Shown here in pieces: positions 36,180 to 46,806 of a stretch of 59,162 nt of DNA (position 1 is its first letter; every line of letters begins with the position of its first letter). Position numbers and translations under genes: made by a program. The notes under the pieces were generated by a model that was not told where the DNA came from, did not search any database, and worked only from the letters and a program-made list of their open reading frames with translations. This stretch comes from Neomegalonema sp. (GTDB lineage Bacteria > Pseudomonadota > Alphaproteobacteria > Rhodobacterales > Rhodobacteraceae): positions 1 to 59,162 of the forward strand of contig JALEGB010000018.1 in the NCBI GenBank assembly GCA_022760355.1, given 5' to 3'.

Positions 36180-37436
36180 ATGAGGCGAGCGCAAGGTGGC
36201 CGAGGAGGACGCAGCGGGATGACTCGAAATCGAAGCCCACAACCGCCCAGGCGCATGGAGAAACGTCGAAGCGGGCTGCGTGCGGAACCCAATATAGCGA
36301 CGGCCCGTCCAAAGCGCGCGCCGATGGATCTCGACCCGGATGAAGTTCGCTCCCAGCAGGCGGATCTACGACGCGCATCGCTGCCCCGTCGCATGCGTTT
36401 GGCGCGCTTCATCGTCGCCGCCGCCTTTGGAGTCGCTATCATGGCGATCGCCGTGCGCGGACTGCTCGAGCTCACGGTGCTTGTGGCCGACCTGCGCGCA
36501 CAACGCGAAGCAGGGTGGGTTGGCGTGTATATCAATGTATTCTACGCGGACAACGCCGCCGCAGCGCGCATCACAGAGTCGCTTGCGATGCTGACCGCGA
36601 CAATGATTGCCGGCGCGTTCGCAGCAGGCGCATTCACACGCATCTTCCGCGGATCGGGTTGGGTTCTACGTCATCTCTACGGGAAACCTGTTGCGTCCGC
36701 CCTCTTTGTTGCGGCGCTGGTGCTGTCCGCGGCGATTCTTCCCTACGCCGTCGCCTCAAGCTGGCGTCTTGCGCTTGTCGTTCCGAGCGTTGGCTCAACA
36801 TTGTTTTTTGTCGCAGGCGCGCTTGCGGCGATTCTGTTCGGCTGGCGCGCGGCCGAGCATGCGCGACTACCGGAAACCGTGAAATCGCCGGCGCGCCAGC
36901 CGCGCATGTCCGACGCGCCGCCGCCACAGCGCGGCAAGGGGTTTCGCGCCGCCATACTTGCGCGTGACGCCTTGGCGCGGTCCGCGTTCGAAAAGCTTCT
37001 GAAGGCCGAGAGCTTCGACGTCGTGTTCAGCGGCGATTCGGGCGAATCGGTGCGCAGCTGGTTTATCCGCACACAAGGACGCGCGGACGTGCTGCTGCTT
37101 AATGACGACGTGGCGGATATGGCGCCGCTCCGGCTGATCACCTATTTGGCGGACGACCCTTCCGCGCCGATTGGGCTGGTCCGTTTGAGCCCCGAAGCCG
37201 TCGCCGCTCGGCCGACCGGACGCCGCAGCGATCAGGTCCGCGGGAAAATTGCGTCAGTCGAACATGTGCAAACGCCAACGATTCGCGAACCGCTCGTCGC
37301 CGCCGCCGTTCGCGCCGCCTCCGCCGCGCGGGCCGCGCAAAAAGCTGCGACGCCGGAAGAGACGTCGCAGCCACGGCAAAACGCTCTGCTGCAAAGCGCC
37401 TTTGGCCAAGATGAAAAAGTGATCCCGGAGCGTTAG
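36180..37436 (+). CDS. membrane protein with degenerate receiver-like C-terminal domain
   Basis: Up to 418 residues; the true start may be 36180, 36219, 36255 or 36324, as the N-terminus is Arg-rich and no ribosome site decides. Four transmembrane helices are visible (starting LARFIVAAAFGVAIMAIAVRG). The C-terminal 170 residues begin RAAILARDALARSAFEKLLKAE, which looks like the first strand and helix of a response-regulator receiver, but the phosphoacceptor region (VLLLNDDVADMAP) lacks the usual D-x-x-MP pattern. A possible phosphorylation-independent sensor. The stop TAG comes from palindromic element copy B. Confidence 0.65.
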   Translation: MRRAQGGRGGRSGMTRNRSPQPPRRMEKRRSGLRAEPNIATARPKRAPMDLDPDEVRSQQADLRRASLPRRMRLARFIVAAAFGVAIMAIAVRGLLELTVLVADLRAQREAGWVGVYINVFYADNAAAARITESLAMLTATMIAGAFAAGAFTRIFRGSGWVLRHLYGKPVASALFVAALVLSAAILPYAVASSWRLALVVPSVGSTLFFVAGALAAILFGWRAAEHARLPETVKSPARQPRMSDAPPPQRGKGFRAAILARDALARSAFEKLLKAESFDVVFSGDSGESVRSWFIRTQGRADVLLLNDDVADMAPLRLITYLADDPSAPIGLVRLSPEAVAARPTGRRSDQVRGKIASVEHVQTPTIREPLVAAAVRAASAARAAQKAATPEETSQPRQNALLQSAFGQDEKVIPER

Positions 37437-37466
37437 GGTCGGCCAGATTTAGGAGTTCGCATCCTA
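37434..37466. repeat. interspersed palindromic element, copy B (internally deleted, 33 bp)
   Basis: The left end keeps only TAGGGT plus three bases, joined to a full right arm (CCAGATTTAGGAGTTCGCAT then CCTA). The left TAG is the stop codon of the preceding membrane-protein gene. It matches the right arm of copy E with one change. Confidence 0.85.
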
Positions 37467-37569
37467 GTGTTTGTTGATGTTTCACAGAACCACCAACAAC
37501 ATCTAAACATCTGTTTTGTCGAGATTTGCGAGCCGCTAGATGGGGCCATCCAACTTCAAATCGCTCTAG

Positions 37570-37601
37570 AAAAAAACGCAGGCCCCGTGGGGAGCCTGCG
37601 T
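37570..37601 (-). terminator. intrinsic terminator of acnA
   Basis: On the minus strand: ACGCAGG, an internal CCCC-AC-GGGG stem, CCTGCGT and then seven T. It starts 17 bases after the acnA stop. This is a textbook rho-independent terminator. Confidence 0.9.
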
Positions 37602-37617
37602 CAAATGCGGAAGCGGC

Positions 37618-40308
<2,691 letters not shown>

Positions 40309-40567
40309 GGCGATCCTCCTTCAACGCGCCTGCAAACTTCCCTTCGGCGCAAGGCCGGGCGGCGCCGCCCCCCTTTCGCCGCGCCGCGCCCCGCGATGCG
40401 GCCGCTGCGCCTGATCTATGCGCAATGATATTGCGCACATTCGTACACTTTCCGCATTCCTATGAAGCAAGCCGCGTCGCAGCGCAACATCGGCTCGCGT
40501 CTGAGTTCCCCCATAACACGAGGCGAAACATCGCGCTTCTCGCTTTGGCGCATTGCGGCGCGCCGCC

Positions 40568-40587
40568 ATTTCATCTAATTATGAAAT
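40568..40587 (+). promoter_or_regulatory. ATTTCAT-N6-ATGAAAT operator-like palindrome
   Basis: A perfect seven-base inverted repeat 18 bases ahead of the preferred arsR-type start. AT-rich imperfect or perfect dyads at this place are typical ArsR/SmtB operators, so autorepression of arsR-aqpS is likely. Its place right before the ATG at 40588 argues against that codon as the start. Confidence 0.65.
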
Positions 40588-40605
40588 ATGGAAGCGGAAC
40601 GGGCG

Positions 40606-40932
40606 ATGTCCGCCTTCGCGTCGCTGGCGCACCCCAAACGGCTTGAGGCTTTTCGACTGATCGTCGCCTCCGGTCCCGATGGGATGTCCTCCGGCGCGCT
40701 GGCGCGAAAAATGGGGCTGCGGCCAAGCACGATGTCGGTGAATTTGGTCCATCTGACCAAGGCCGGGCTCGTGCTGTCGTCGCGGGCGGGGAAAGAAGTG
40801 CTCTATCGGGCGGATCTCGATGGCGCGCGTGATTTGATCGGGTTCTTGTTCGTCGATTGCTGCGGCGGGCATCCCGAAGCATGCGGCCCCTGGCTCTCGA
40901 AACTCGCACCGCGCTGCGAACCACTCGAATAG
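40606..40932 (+). CDS. ArsR/SmtB-family metalloregulator
   Basis: A 108-residue winged-helix repressor: ASLAHPKRLEAFRLIVASG opens the domain and GALARKMGLRPSTMSVNLVHLTKAGLV is the helix-turn-helix. The C-terminal CCGGHPEAC provides three cysteines that may bind As(III) or another thiophilic metalloid, as in C-terminal-site ArsR proteins. I prefer the ATG at 40606 (GGAAC-type site upstream) over 40588, which abuts the operator. It precedes an aquaglyceroporin gene by 60 bases, on the same strand. Confidence 0.88.
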   Translation: MSAFASLAHPKRLEAFRLIVASGPDGMSSGALARKMGLRPSTMSVNLVHLTKAGLVLSSRAGKEVLYRADLDGARDLIGFLFVDCCGGHPEACGPWLSKLAPRCEPLE

Positions 40933-40992
40933 GCGCGCTGTCCGGCGCGTCGCCGTGGCTCGGTTCGAGCCCAGGGAACAAAAGAGATCATC

Positions 40993-41685
40993 GTGAATAC
41001 TGAGCTCGCTCGCAAACTCCTGGCGGAAGCGCTGGGCACCGCCATGCTGCTTGCCGCCGTCGTTGGCTCCGGCATCATGGCCGAAACTCTTATCAAAGTC
41101 CCGTCGGACACCGCGGGCAGCGACGCGCTAGCCCTGCTGGCGAACACAATCCCAACCGGCGCGATGCTGGTGGTGATCATCACGATTTTTGGCCCCATTT
41201 CAGGCGCCCATTTTAACCCCGCCGTCACCGTCGCCTTCATGTTGCGCGGCGAACTCGCGCCAAAAATCGCGCTGCTCTACATCGTTGTTCAGATTGTCGG
41301 AGGCATTCTCGGCGTTTGGGCCACCCACGCCATGTTCGTACAGGAAGAAATCTTCCAATTCTCGACCAAAGTGCGCACCGGCGCGCCGCAATGGTTCGCT
41401 GAGGTGGTCGCCACCTTCGGGCTGCTCATCACGATCTTCGGCGGCCTTCGCTACGCAGCGTCGTCGATCCCGGTGCTGGTCGGGCTGTACATCACATCCG
41501 CCTATTGGTTCACCGCCTCCACCAGCTTCGCCAATCCGGCCGTCACGATCGCCCGGACCTTTTCGGACAGCTTCGCCGGCATCGCGCCCGGAGACGCGCC
41601 GGCCTTTATCGTCGCCCAGCTGATTGGGGCGCTTGTCGCGTTGGGCGCGGCGGTGCTGCTCTTCTCGGAAAAGACCGAAAGCTGA
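40993..41685 (+). CDS. aquaglyceroporin (MIP family), AqpS-like
   Basis: A 230-residue, six-helix channel with both MIP half-pore motifs intact: GAHFNPAVTVAF and TSFANPAVTIAR. The start is GTG (VNTELARKLL as MNTELARKLL). Its neighbour is an ArsR regulator; in some rhizobia the order arsR-aqpS-arsC occurs, where the channel lets As(III) leave the cell. Here no arsC, arsB or arsH is adjacent. The substrate may be arsenite, glycerol or water. Confidence 0.9.
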   Translation: MNTELARKLLAEALGTAMLLAAVVGSGIMAETLIKVPSDTAGSDALALLANTIPTGAMLVVIITIFGPISGAHFNPAVTVAFMLRGELAPKIALLYIVVQIVGGILGVWATHAMFVQEEIFQFSTKVRTGAPQWFAEVVATFGLLITIFGGLRYAASSIPVLVGLYITSAYWFTASTSFANPAVTIARTFSDSFAGIAPGDAPAFIVAQLIGALVALGAAVLLFSEKTES

Positions 41686-41688
41686 CCG

Positions 41689-41748
41689 CCCCACGCAAAG
41701 CCTGTGCAAGGGCAGCGGCGCGCCGTGTCGCGCCGCGTTCCTGTGGGG
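41689..41748 (+). terminator. branched hairpin after the aquaglyceroporin gene
   Basis: CCCCAC (41689) can pair with GTGGGG (41743), enclosing an eight-base stem GCGGCGCG / CGCGCCGC (41715-41736). It lies just after the channel gene stop. There is no T run, so it is a structural candidate only. Confidence 0.35.
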
Positions 41749-41881
41749 CAGGCTCGCCAGAGGGGTAGGATTGGCGCCGCCCCCAGCCAGACCAACGCGC
41801 AAGGCGCGACCATCGTACGATTGCGCGACCTCTCCCTTCCTGTAAGAGCAGAGGACGCAAAGTGGGCGAGAGGACGCGGCA

Positions 41882-42583
41882 ATGCGGCTGGAGGTCAAGG
41901 ATTTAGCGGCGTTTCGGGGCGATCGGCGGATCTTCGCCGGGGTTTCGTTCGTCATCGAACCGGGCGTCGCCGCAACGCTGCGCGGCCCCAACGGATCTGG
42001 AAAAACCACCCTCCTGCGCGCCCTCGCCGGATTAAGCCGCCCTGCGGCGGGGGACGCCGTCGCAGCCGACGCCTCGCTTCAACAGGAGCGTGATCTCTAC
42101 CAAGAGCGCATCGCCTACGCTGGACACGCCGACGCCGTAAAACCCGCGATGACGCCGCGCGAAGCCCTGAGATTCTGGGGCGATTATTTCGACACGCCGC
42201 GGGCCGAGCTTGACGAACGGGTTGAGGCGGCGCTGACGCAATTTGAGCTGACAGACTTCGCCGATCGCCCTGCCGGTCGCCTCTCGGCCGGTCAGCGCCG
42301 CCGCACCGGGTTGGCGCGCCTGCTGCTGCTCGAGCGGCCGATTTGGCTGCTGGATGAGCCGTTTAACGCGCTTGACGCTAACGCGGTCGATGCGTTGGCG
42401 CGCATCATCCAATCCCATTTGAACGCTGGCGGCGCGGCGCTGTTGGCTCTCCACGGCCCGTCGCCGCTTCGCGAGGACGCCACCTTTAACATGACGGATT
42501 TCACAGCTGTGGCCCCGCCCGCCTCGGACCCCTTTCTGGATGGGTTTGACGACGTTTTTGCTCAAACCGAGCCGCTGCCATGA
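41882..42583 (+). CDS. ccmA: CcmA, haem-export ABC transporter ATPase
   Basis: A 233-residue ABC ATPase: Walker A GPNGSGKTT, signature LSAGQRRR and Walker B WLLDEPFNALD. With CcmB and CcmC it drives release of haem-loaded CcmE during cytochrome c maturation (system I). It overlaps ccmB by four bases (ATGA). It is the first gene of ccmABCDG and supplies the maturation needed by the CcoO and CcoP cytochromes. Confidence 0.94.
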   Translation: MRLEVKDLAAFRGDRRIFAGVSFVIEPGVAATLRGPNGSGKTTLLRALAGLSRPAAGDAVAADASLQQERDLYQERIAYAGHADAVKPAMTPREALRFWGDYFDTPRAELDERVEAALTQFELTDFADRPAGRLSAGQRRRTGLARLLLLERPIWLLDEPFNALDANAVDALARIIQSHLNAGGAALLALHGPSPLREDATFNMTDFTAVAPPASDPFLDGFDDVFAQTEPLP

Positions 42584-43236
42584 GAGCGCTGTTCCTTCGT
42601 GATCTGCGGCTCGCCCTGCGGCTGGGCGGCGGCGCCGGCCTCAGCCTCAGCTTCTTCTTTATCGTCGCCGCCGTCATCGGCTTTAGCGTTGAGCCGGATC
42701 CCAAATTGCTGGCGCAGGTTGGGCCAGGGGCGGTTCTGATTGCGACGGCGCTTGCCGCGCTGATCTCGTTGGATCGGTTGTTTCAGGCGGATTTCGAGGA
42801 TGGGTCGCTAGAGCAGATCGCGCTGGGGCCGGCGCCTCTCGAAGCGGCGGTGCTGTCGAAGGCGGCCGCGCATTGGGCGACCACCGGTCTGCCCGCCACG
42901 CTCTGCGCGCCGCTGCTGGCGCAGATGTTTCAAGTCCCGGACGCTGCGACGCTGACGCTGACGCTCGCCCTCGCGGTTGGCGCGCCGGCCCTCTCCCTCA
43001 CGGGCGCCGTCGGGGCCGCGCTGACGCTAGGCGTTCGGCGGGGCGGGCTGTTGCTGTCGGTGATCGTCGCGCCGATGTTCAGCCCCACTCTAATACTTGG
43101 CGCAGTCGCCGCGCGCGCCGCCGCGCTTCAACTTGATCCGTCAAGCGCGCTGTTGTTGCTGGCGGCCATCACCATCGGAGCGCTCGCAATCGCGCCCTTC
43201 GCCGCGGCCGCAGCGCTCCGTATTAATGTGAACTAA
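42580..43236 (+). CDS. ccmB: CcmB, haem-export ABC permease
   Basis: A 218-residue membrane protein with six predicted helices and the conserved FQADFEDGSLEQIALGP segment. It is the permease partner of CcmA. The start overlaps the ccmA stop, ATGA, so translation is coupled. Its C-terminus is hydrophobic (ITIGALAIAPFAAAAAL), as usual. Confidence 0.93.
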   Translation: MRALFLRDLRLALRLGGGAGLSLSFFFIVAAVIGFSVEPDPKLLAQVGPGAVLIATALAALISLDRLFQADFEDGSLEQIALGPAPLEAAVLSKAAAHWATTGLPATLCAPLLAQMFQVPDAATLTLTLALAVGAPALSLTGAVGAALTLGVRRGGLLLSVIVAPMFSPTLILGAVAARAAALQLDPSSALLLLAAITIGALAIAPFAAAAALRINVN

Positions 43237-43358
43237 GGCATGGCGAACGAAACTTAGCGGTGCTCGACCGCGCATCGGCCGATGCGCGACACTCGGCGCC
43301 GAACCGCTGATGCGGCCAGCAGTTGCCCGAAGGGTCAATCCGCTTTAGCTGAGGGTCT

Positions 43359-44123
43359 ATGGCACAGAACAGCACCGCCGACGACGGGTCGGCCCGACCA
43401 AGCATCTGGCGCTTTGCGAACCCGCATGAGTTCATGCGGCTGACCGGCCGGCTCCTGCCGTGGATTACGCCGTTGGCGATCGTCACCCTAGTTGTCGGCC
43501 TGCTGTGGGCGCTTCTGGCGGAGCTGCCGCCGCATCCTCAGGGTGAACGGGTGCGGATCATGTTTATCCATGTGCCCGCGGCGATGATGGGCATCAATAT
43601 CTACGCGATGATGATTGTCGCCAGCTTGATCGGGCTGATCAGGCGTCACCCGGTCTCACATCTAGCCGCCAAAGCCGCTGCGCCGATCGGCGCCGTCTAT
43701 ATGCTCGCAGCGTTAGTTTCAGGCGCTTTTTGGGGCGCGCCGACATGGGGCGCCTGGTGGGACTTCGGCGACGCCCGCTTGATGGCCGCGCTCATTCTTT
43801 TCTTCTTTTATCTTGGCTACATCGCGCTGTGGAACGCGATTGAGGATCCCACATCCGCTTCAGAGCTCGCCGCCGTGCTCTGCCTGTTCGGATCGATCTT
43901 CGCCTTTCTCGCCCGCTATGTGTCCGCGTTTTGGAATACGCTGCATCAAAAAACGAGCCTGAGCGCGATCGATGGCAAAGAGCTTGTCGACGACGCGATC
44001 TTTGTCCCGCTGATGGTGCTGTTCGTCGCCAACTATCTGGTTTTCTTCGTCTTGCTCATGATCAGCATGCGCACAGAAATCCGTGCGCGGCGGGTGCAGG
44101 CGCTGCGCGTCGCGGAGGGTTGA
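43359..44123 (+). CDS. ccmC: CcmC, haem-handling membrane protein
   Basis: A 254-residue, six-helix protein. The periplasmic haem-binding tryptophan motif WGAPTWGAWWD is intact, and the flanking conserved His residues lie in HVPAAMMG and NTLHQKTS. CcmC loads haem on to CcmE. It follows ccmB after 122 bases, and ccmD begins three bases after its stop. Confidence 0.95.
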   Translation: MAQNSTADDGSARPSIWRFANPHEFMRLTGRLLPWITPLAIVTLVVGLLWALLAELPPHPQGERVRIMFIHVPAAMMGINIYAMMIVASLIGLIRRHPVSHLAAKAAAPIGAVYMLAALVSGAFWGAPTWGAWWDFGDARLMAALILFFFYLGYIALWNAIEDPTSASELAAVLCLFGSIFAFLARYVSAFWNTLHQKTSLSAIDGKELVDDAIFVPLMVLFVANYLVFFVLLMISMRTEIRARRVQALRVAEG

Positions 44124-44125
44124 GG

Positions 44126-44332
44126 ATGGTCGCAAAATTGTTCACAGCCTCCTACTGGGCAATGGATGGTTGGGGCGCTTATATCTGGCCCGCCTACGGG
44201 ATCACGTTGGCGCTGCTCATCGGGTTGACGGTCCGAATCCTGCTGCGCAACCAAGCGGTTCGGCGCGAACTGACGCAAGCCGAAGCCCGCCGCGCTCAGA
44301 TCAAAACGAAACAAGGCGAAACTAAAAAATGA
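44126..44332 (+). CDS. ccmD: CcmD, small haem-exporter component
   Basis: A 68-residue protein, hidden inside a longer open frame. It begins MVAKLFTASYWAMDGWG, has one helix (YIWPAYGITLALLIGLTVR) and ends in a charged, Lys-rich tail. W-x4-WPAY-x-hydrophobic is the CcmD pattern; it stabilises the CcmABC/CcmE complex. It starts three bases after ccmC and overlaps ccmG by ATGA. Confidence 0.92.
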   Translation: MVAKLFTASYWAMDGWGAYIWPAYGITLALLIGLTVRILLRNQAVRRELTQAEARRAQIKTKQGETKK

Positions 44333-44919
44333 GCGACACGCCAGAGACGCCGAGCGGACCGCAGCCCAAACCACTGTGGAAGCTCGCCCTTTACGCGGCT
44401 CCTTTTGCGCTGTTCGCTGCGCTTGGCGCCGTTCTCGCCCAACAAGTCCTGACAGAGGGGGCGAAATCGCCCCGGCGCGGCGTCCTCGTCAACGCGCCCG
44501 CTCCTGCTCTCGAGCTGCCGCTGCTGGGCGGCGGAGGGCAGCTGAAACGCGCAGCGCTCACAGGAACCGGCGGCGTGGTGATCGTCAATTTCTGGGCGTC
44601 TTGGTGTGCGCCTTGCCGGATCGAGCATCCCGCGCTGATGGAGCTGGCAAAGCGTAAAGGCGTCACGATGTTCGGCGTCGCCTACAATGACGACCCGCGC
44701 AAATCACAGGCGTTCCTCAGCGCGTTAGGCGATCCGTTCAAACAAGTCGGCGTCGACCGGCGCGGCTTCGCCGCCGTCGAATGGGGCGTGCGCGGCGTGC
44801 CGGAGACCTTTATCCTCAGCGCGGACGGCACAATCATCCACAAGCATTCAGGGCCAATCGAGGCGGAAGATCTCGAGAAAACAATCCTGCCGGCGATCGC
44901 CAAGGCGCAGGCTCGATAA
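44329..44919 (+). CDS. ccmG: CcmG/DsbE, thiol:disulphide oxidoreductase
   Basis: A 196-residue membrane-anchored thioredoxin. One N-terminal helix (LALYAAPFALFAALGAV), then the redox site WASWCAPC (Cys93, Cys96) and GVRGVPETF with the cis-Pro. It reduces apocytochrome c haem-site cysteines in the periplasm. It closes the cluster; ccmE, ccmF and ccmH are not in this window and must lie elsewhere. Confidence 0.95.
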   Translation: MSDTPETPSGPQPKPLWKLALYAAPFALFAALGAVLAQQVLTEGAKSPRRGVLVNAPAPALELPLLGGGGQLKRAALTGTGGVVIVNFWASWCAPCRIEHPALMELAKRKGVTMFGVAYNDDPRKSQAFLSALGDPFKQVGVDRRGFAAVEWGVRGVPETFILSADGTIIHKHSGPIEAEDLEKTILPAIAKAQAR

Positions 44920-44969
44920 GACGGCGGACGCCCCGCCAGCGACGGATGAAGCGCCTAGACTGATTTCAA

Positions 44970-44989
44970 ATCGAATGCGCGCATTCGAT
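44970..44989. repeat. 20-bp perfect palindrome after ccmG
   Basis: ATCGAATGCG / CGCATTCGAT with no spacer, 50 bases after the ccmG stop and 67 before the lysR stop. It could be a cruciform, part of a terminator or a protein site. Confidence 0.8.
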
Positions 44990-45019
44990 GACTCGGAAAT
45001 CGCGACCACTCACGGAGAC

Positions 45020-45058
45020 AGAGCATTTTCATTGCCGCAATTGTTTTGAAAATGCTCT
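45020..45058. terminator. 12-bp hairpin at the end of the LysR gene
   Basis: AGAGCATTTTCA and its exact complement, with a 15-base loop. The stem overlaps the stop codon of the LysR gene (minus strand). No T run follows on either strand, so termination is inferred from position between convergent genes. Confidence 0.45.
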
Positions 45059-45959
45059 ACCGGCCAGCCGAACTCGCCTTCAACCTTTTCGCCGCGAAGT
45101 CGATGAAAGCACGCACTTTGGGTTGTGTGAATGGGCCCGGCGGCGTCACCGCCCAAACACCGAGCGCAGGCTGGCGGCTTTCCGGCAGTAAGGCTTGCAC
45201 ACGCCCGGCGGACAAGCTGTCTTCGATGATAAATTCCGGCAAATAGGCGATTCCCAAGCCCTTCTCCGCCGCAACAAGCAACGCCTCGCCATTATTCACC
45301 GCCAGCGGGCCGCCCGCGCGCACCACGCGCTCAGCGCCATTCGAACCTGCAAGACGCCAGCTGCGTCCGGAGGCGAGGTAGCTGTAATGAAGCAACGCGT
45401 GATCATTCAGATCCTCTACCCGCGTCGGCGCGCCAGACTTCGCCAGATATTCGGACGACGCCACAAGGATCATCTTCGTCTCGCCGAGCCGGCGCGCTTT
45501 TAGAACGCTGTCCTCCAGCACCCCAACACGAATCGCCAAGTCGTAGCCTTCGGAAACCAGCTCAACAAACCGGTCGTCCAGGGTCATATTTATGCGCACT
45601 TGGGGATGCGTTTCGAGAAACTCCGCGACGATCGGGGTCAGGATCCGGCGCCCAAAGCTCTGCGGCGCAGTCAATCGCAGCTCCCCACGCGGGTCGCCCT
45701 GCATCGCCATGGCGGCAGCGTCCGCTTCTTCCGCCTCAGCAAGCGCACGGGTTGCGCGATCATAATAGGCGAGGCCGATCTCGGTTGGGCTGACACGCCG
45801 TGTGGTTCGATCCAACAATCGGGCGCCAAGCCGCTGCTCCAATGAGGAAACCTGCTTTGAGATCGCTGATTTCGATACGCCGGCGCGGCGTGCGGCCTCG
45901 GTAAAACCGCCCGCCTCCACAACGCGAACGAAGGCCTCCATTTCGGAAAAACGATCCAT
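45057..45959 (-). CDS. LysR-family transcriptional regulator
   Basis: A 300-residue regulator. The winged helix-turn-helix (MEAFVRVVEAGGFTEAARRAGVSKSAISKQVSSLEQRLG) is complete and is followed by a substrate-binding domain (LRLTAPQSFGRRILTPIVAEFL). It belongs to the AaeR/DmlR-like subgroup by look. I start at MDRFSEMEAF with GGTGGGG upstream; a GTG three codons earlier is rejected. No divergent target gene exists; the upstream 844 bases are gene-free. Confidence 0.92.
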   Translation of the reverse strand: MDRFSEMEAFVRVVEAGGFTEAARRAGVSKSAISKQVSSLEQRLGARLLDRTTRRVSPTEIGLAYYDRATRALAEAEEADAAAMAMQGDPRGELRLTAPQSFGRRILTPIVAEFLETHPQVRINMTLDDRFVELVSEGYDLAIRVGVLEDSVLKARRLGETKMILVASSEYLAKSGAPTRVEDLNDHALLHYSYLASGRSWRLAGSNGAERVVRAGGPLAVNNGEALLVAAEKGLGIAYLPEFIIEDSLSAGRVQALLPESRQPALGVWAVTPPGPFTQPKVRAFIDFAAKRLKASSAGR

Positions 45960-46803
45960 AGTCCCCACCCGCGTTTGCCCGCCGATTACTCACCCCTGGC
46001 GTGGCGCACCAGCTTTGTTCCCCATTTCTCTTTTAATCGATCATTGTTGCCAACGCGTTTCCATACGTTCTTAGATCATAGAACAGACTCGGCCCGCAGC
46101 TCTTTTTGCTCGCCGCTTATGGCCGGCGCGTCGGCATTTACGCTCGCACTGGCGCCCAATCAGGCGGTTTACGACAGGGAGAACGCGCAGTTTTCGACCT
46201 GCAGAATTGTGCAAAATGCGCAAACTCAGGGATGCCGCCAGAGAGAAAATGGACCAAAACGACGCTTGCGGCACGCCTATTGAGGCGCTCGATTGCCAAC
46301 ACGCATTCTCTTGACAGGGTTCGCTGGGCCTATCCAAGCACACTTGACAGCGAAATTTTGGCGACCGGTTGCGCCCACAGTCCCGAAACAGATCCCGCCC
46401 GAAGCCAAGCAACAGCCGGCAAGCTGCATATACGAAACAATACGCCGAAAATAGTCGACCAGCTGCAAACATTCGGTGATCTGAGGAGCGATTGACCCGT
46501 TTTCGGGGAACTGTCGTGAAGCCAGAGCCTCTCATCGATCATCAAGGATCTCCCCCACACTCTGGTTCAACCAAAGGGCGAGACACAGCGACGACTGCAC
46601 TTGATTGAGAATGTGAGGTGGCCTCAGAAAGCGCAGCACAAATCCCGCCCCAAGATCCCGAATCGGTGACGAGGCGTCAACAATTGCGCGACGCTTTAAC
46701 GCGCCTGAGGCATATGGTTTGCGTCATCCAGCACCGAATTGAATGCGCAACGAAAGCCAGTCGCGTCGCCTACGACCAGCTGTGATCTTTATGAGCTCCC
46801 ACC
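45960..46803. other. 844-base gene-poor stretch
   Basis: Nothing supportable as a gene. Short overlapping ORFs on both strands (for example 46071-46535 minus) are cysteine- and arginine-rich and have no ribosome sites or domains. The stretch contains the LysR promoter near 45960-46080, two similar short words (ATCCCGCCC at 46391 and AATCCCGCCCC at 46639) and half of a palindromic element at its end. It may be a decayed gene. Confidence 0.5.
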
Positions 46804-46806
46804 CTA
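46784..46806. repeat. interspersed palindromic element, copy C (right arm only)
   Basis: GATCTTTATGAGCTCCCACC then CTA matches the right arm of copy A with two or three changes. No left arm is found upstream. The CTA is the stop codon (TAG, minus strand) of the lytic transglycosylase-like gene. Confidence 0.75.

Noticed and set aside
46071-46535. 154-residue minus-strand ORF in the gene-poor stretch
   Set aside because: Cys/Arg-rich, no ribosome site, overlapped by equally weak ORFs on the other strand.
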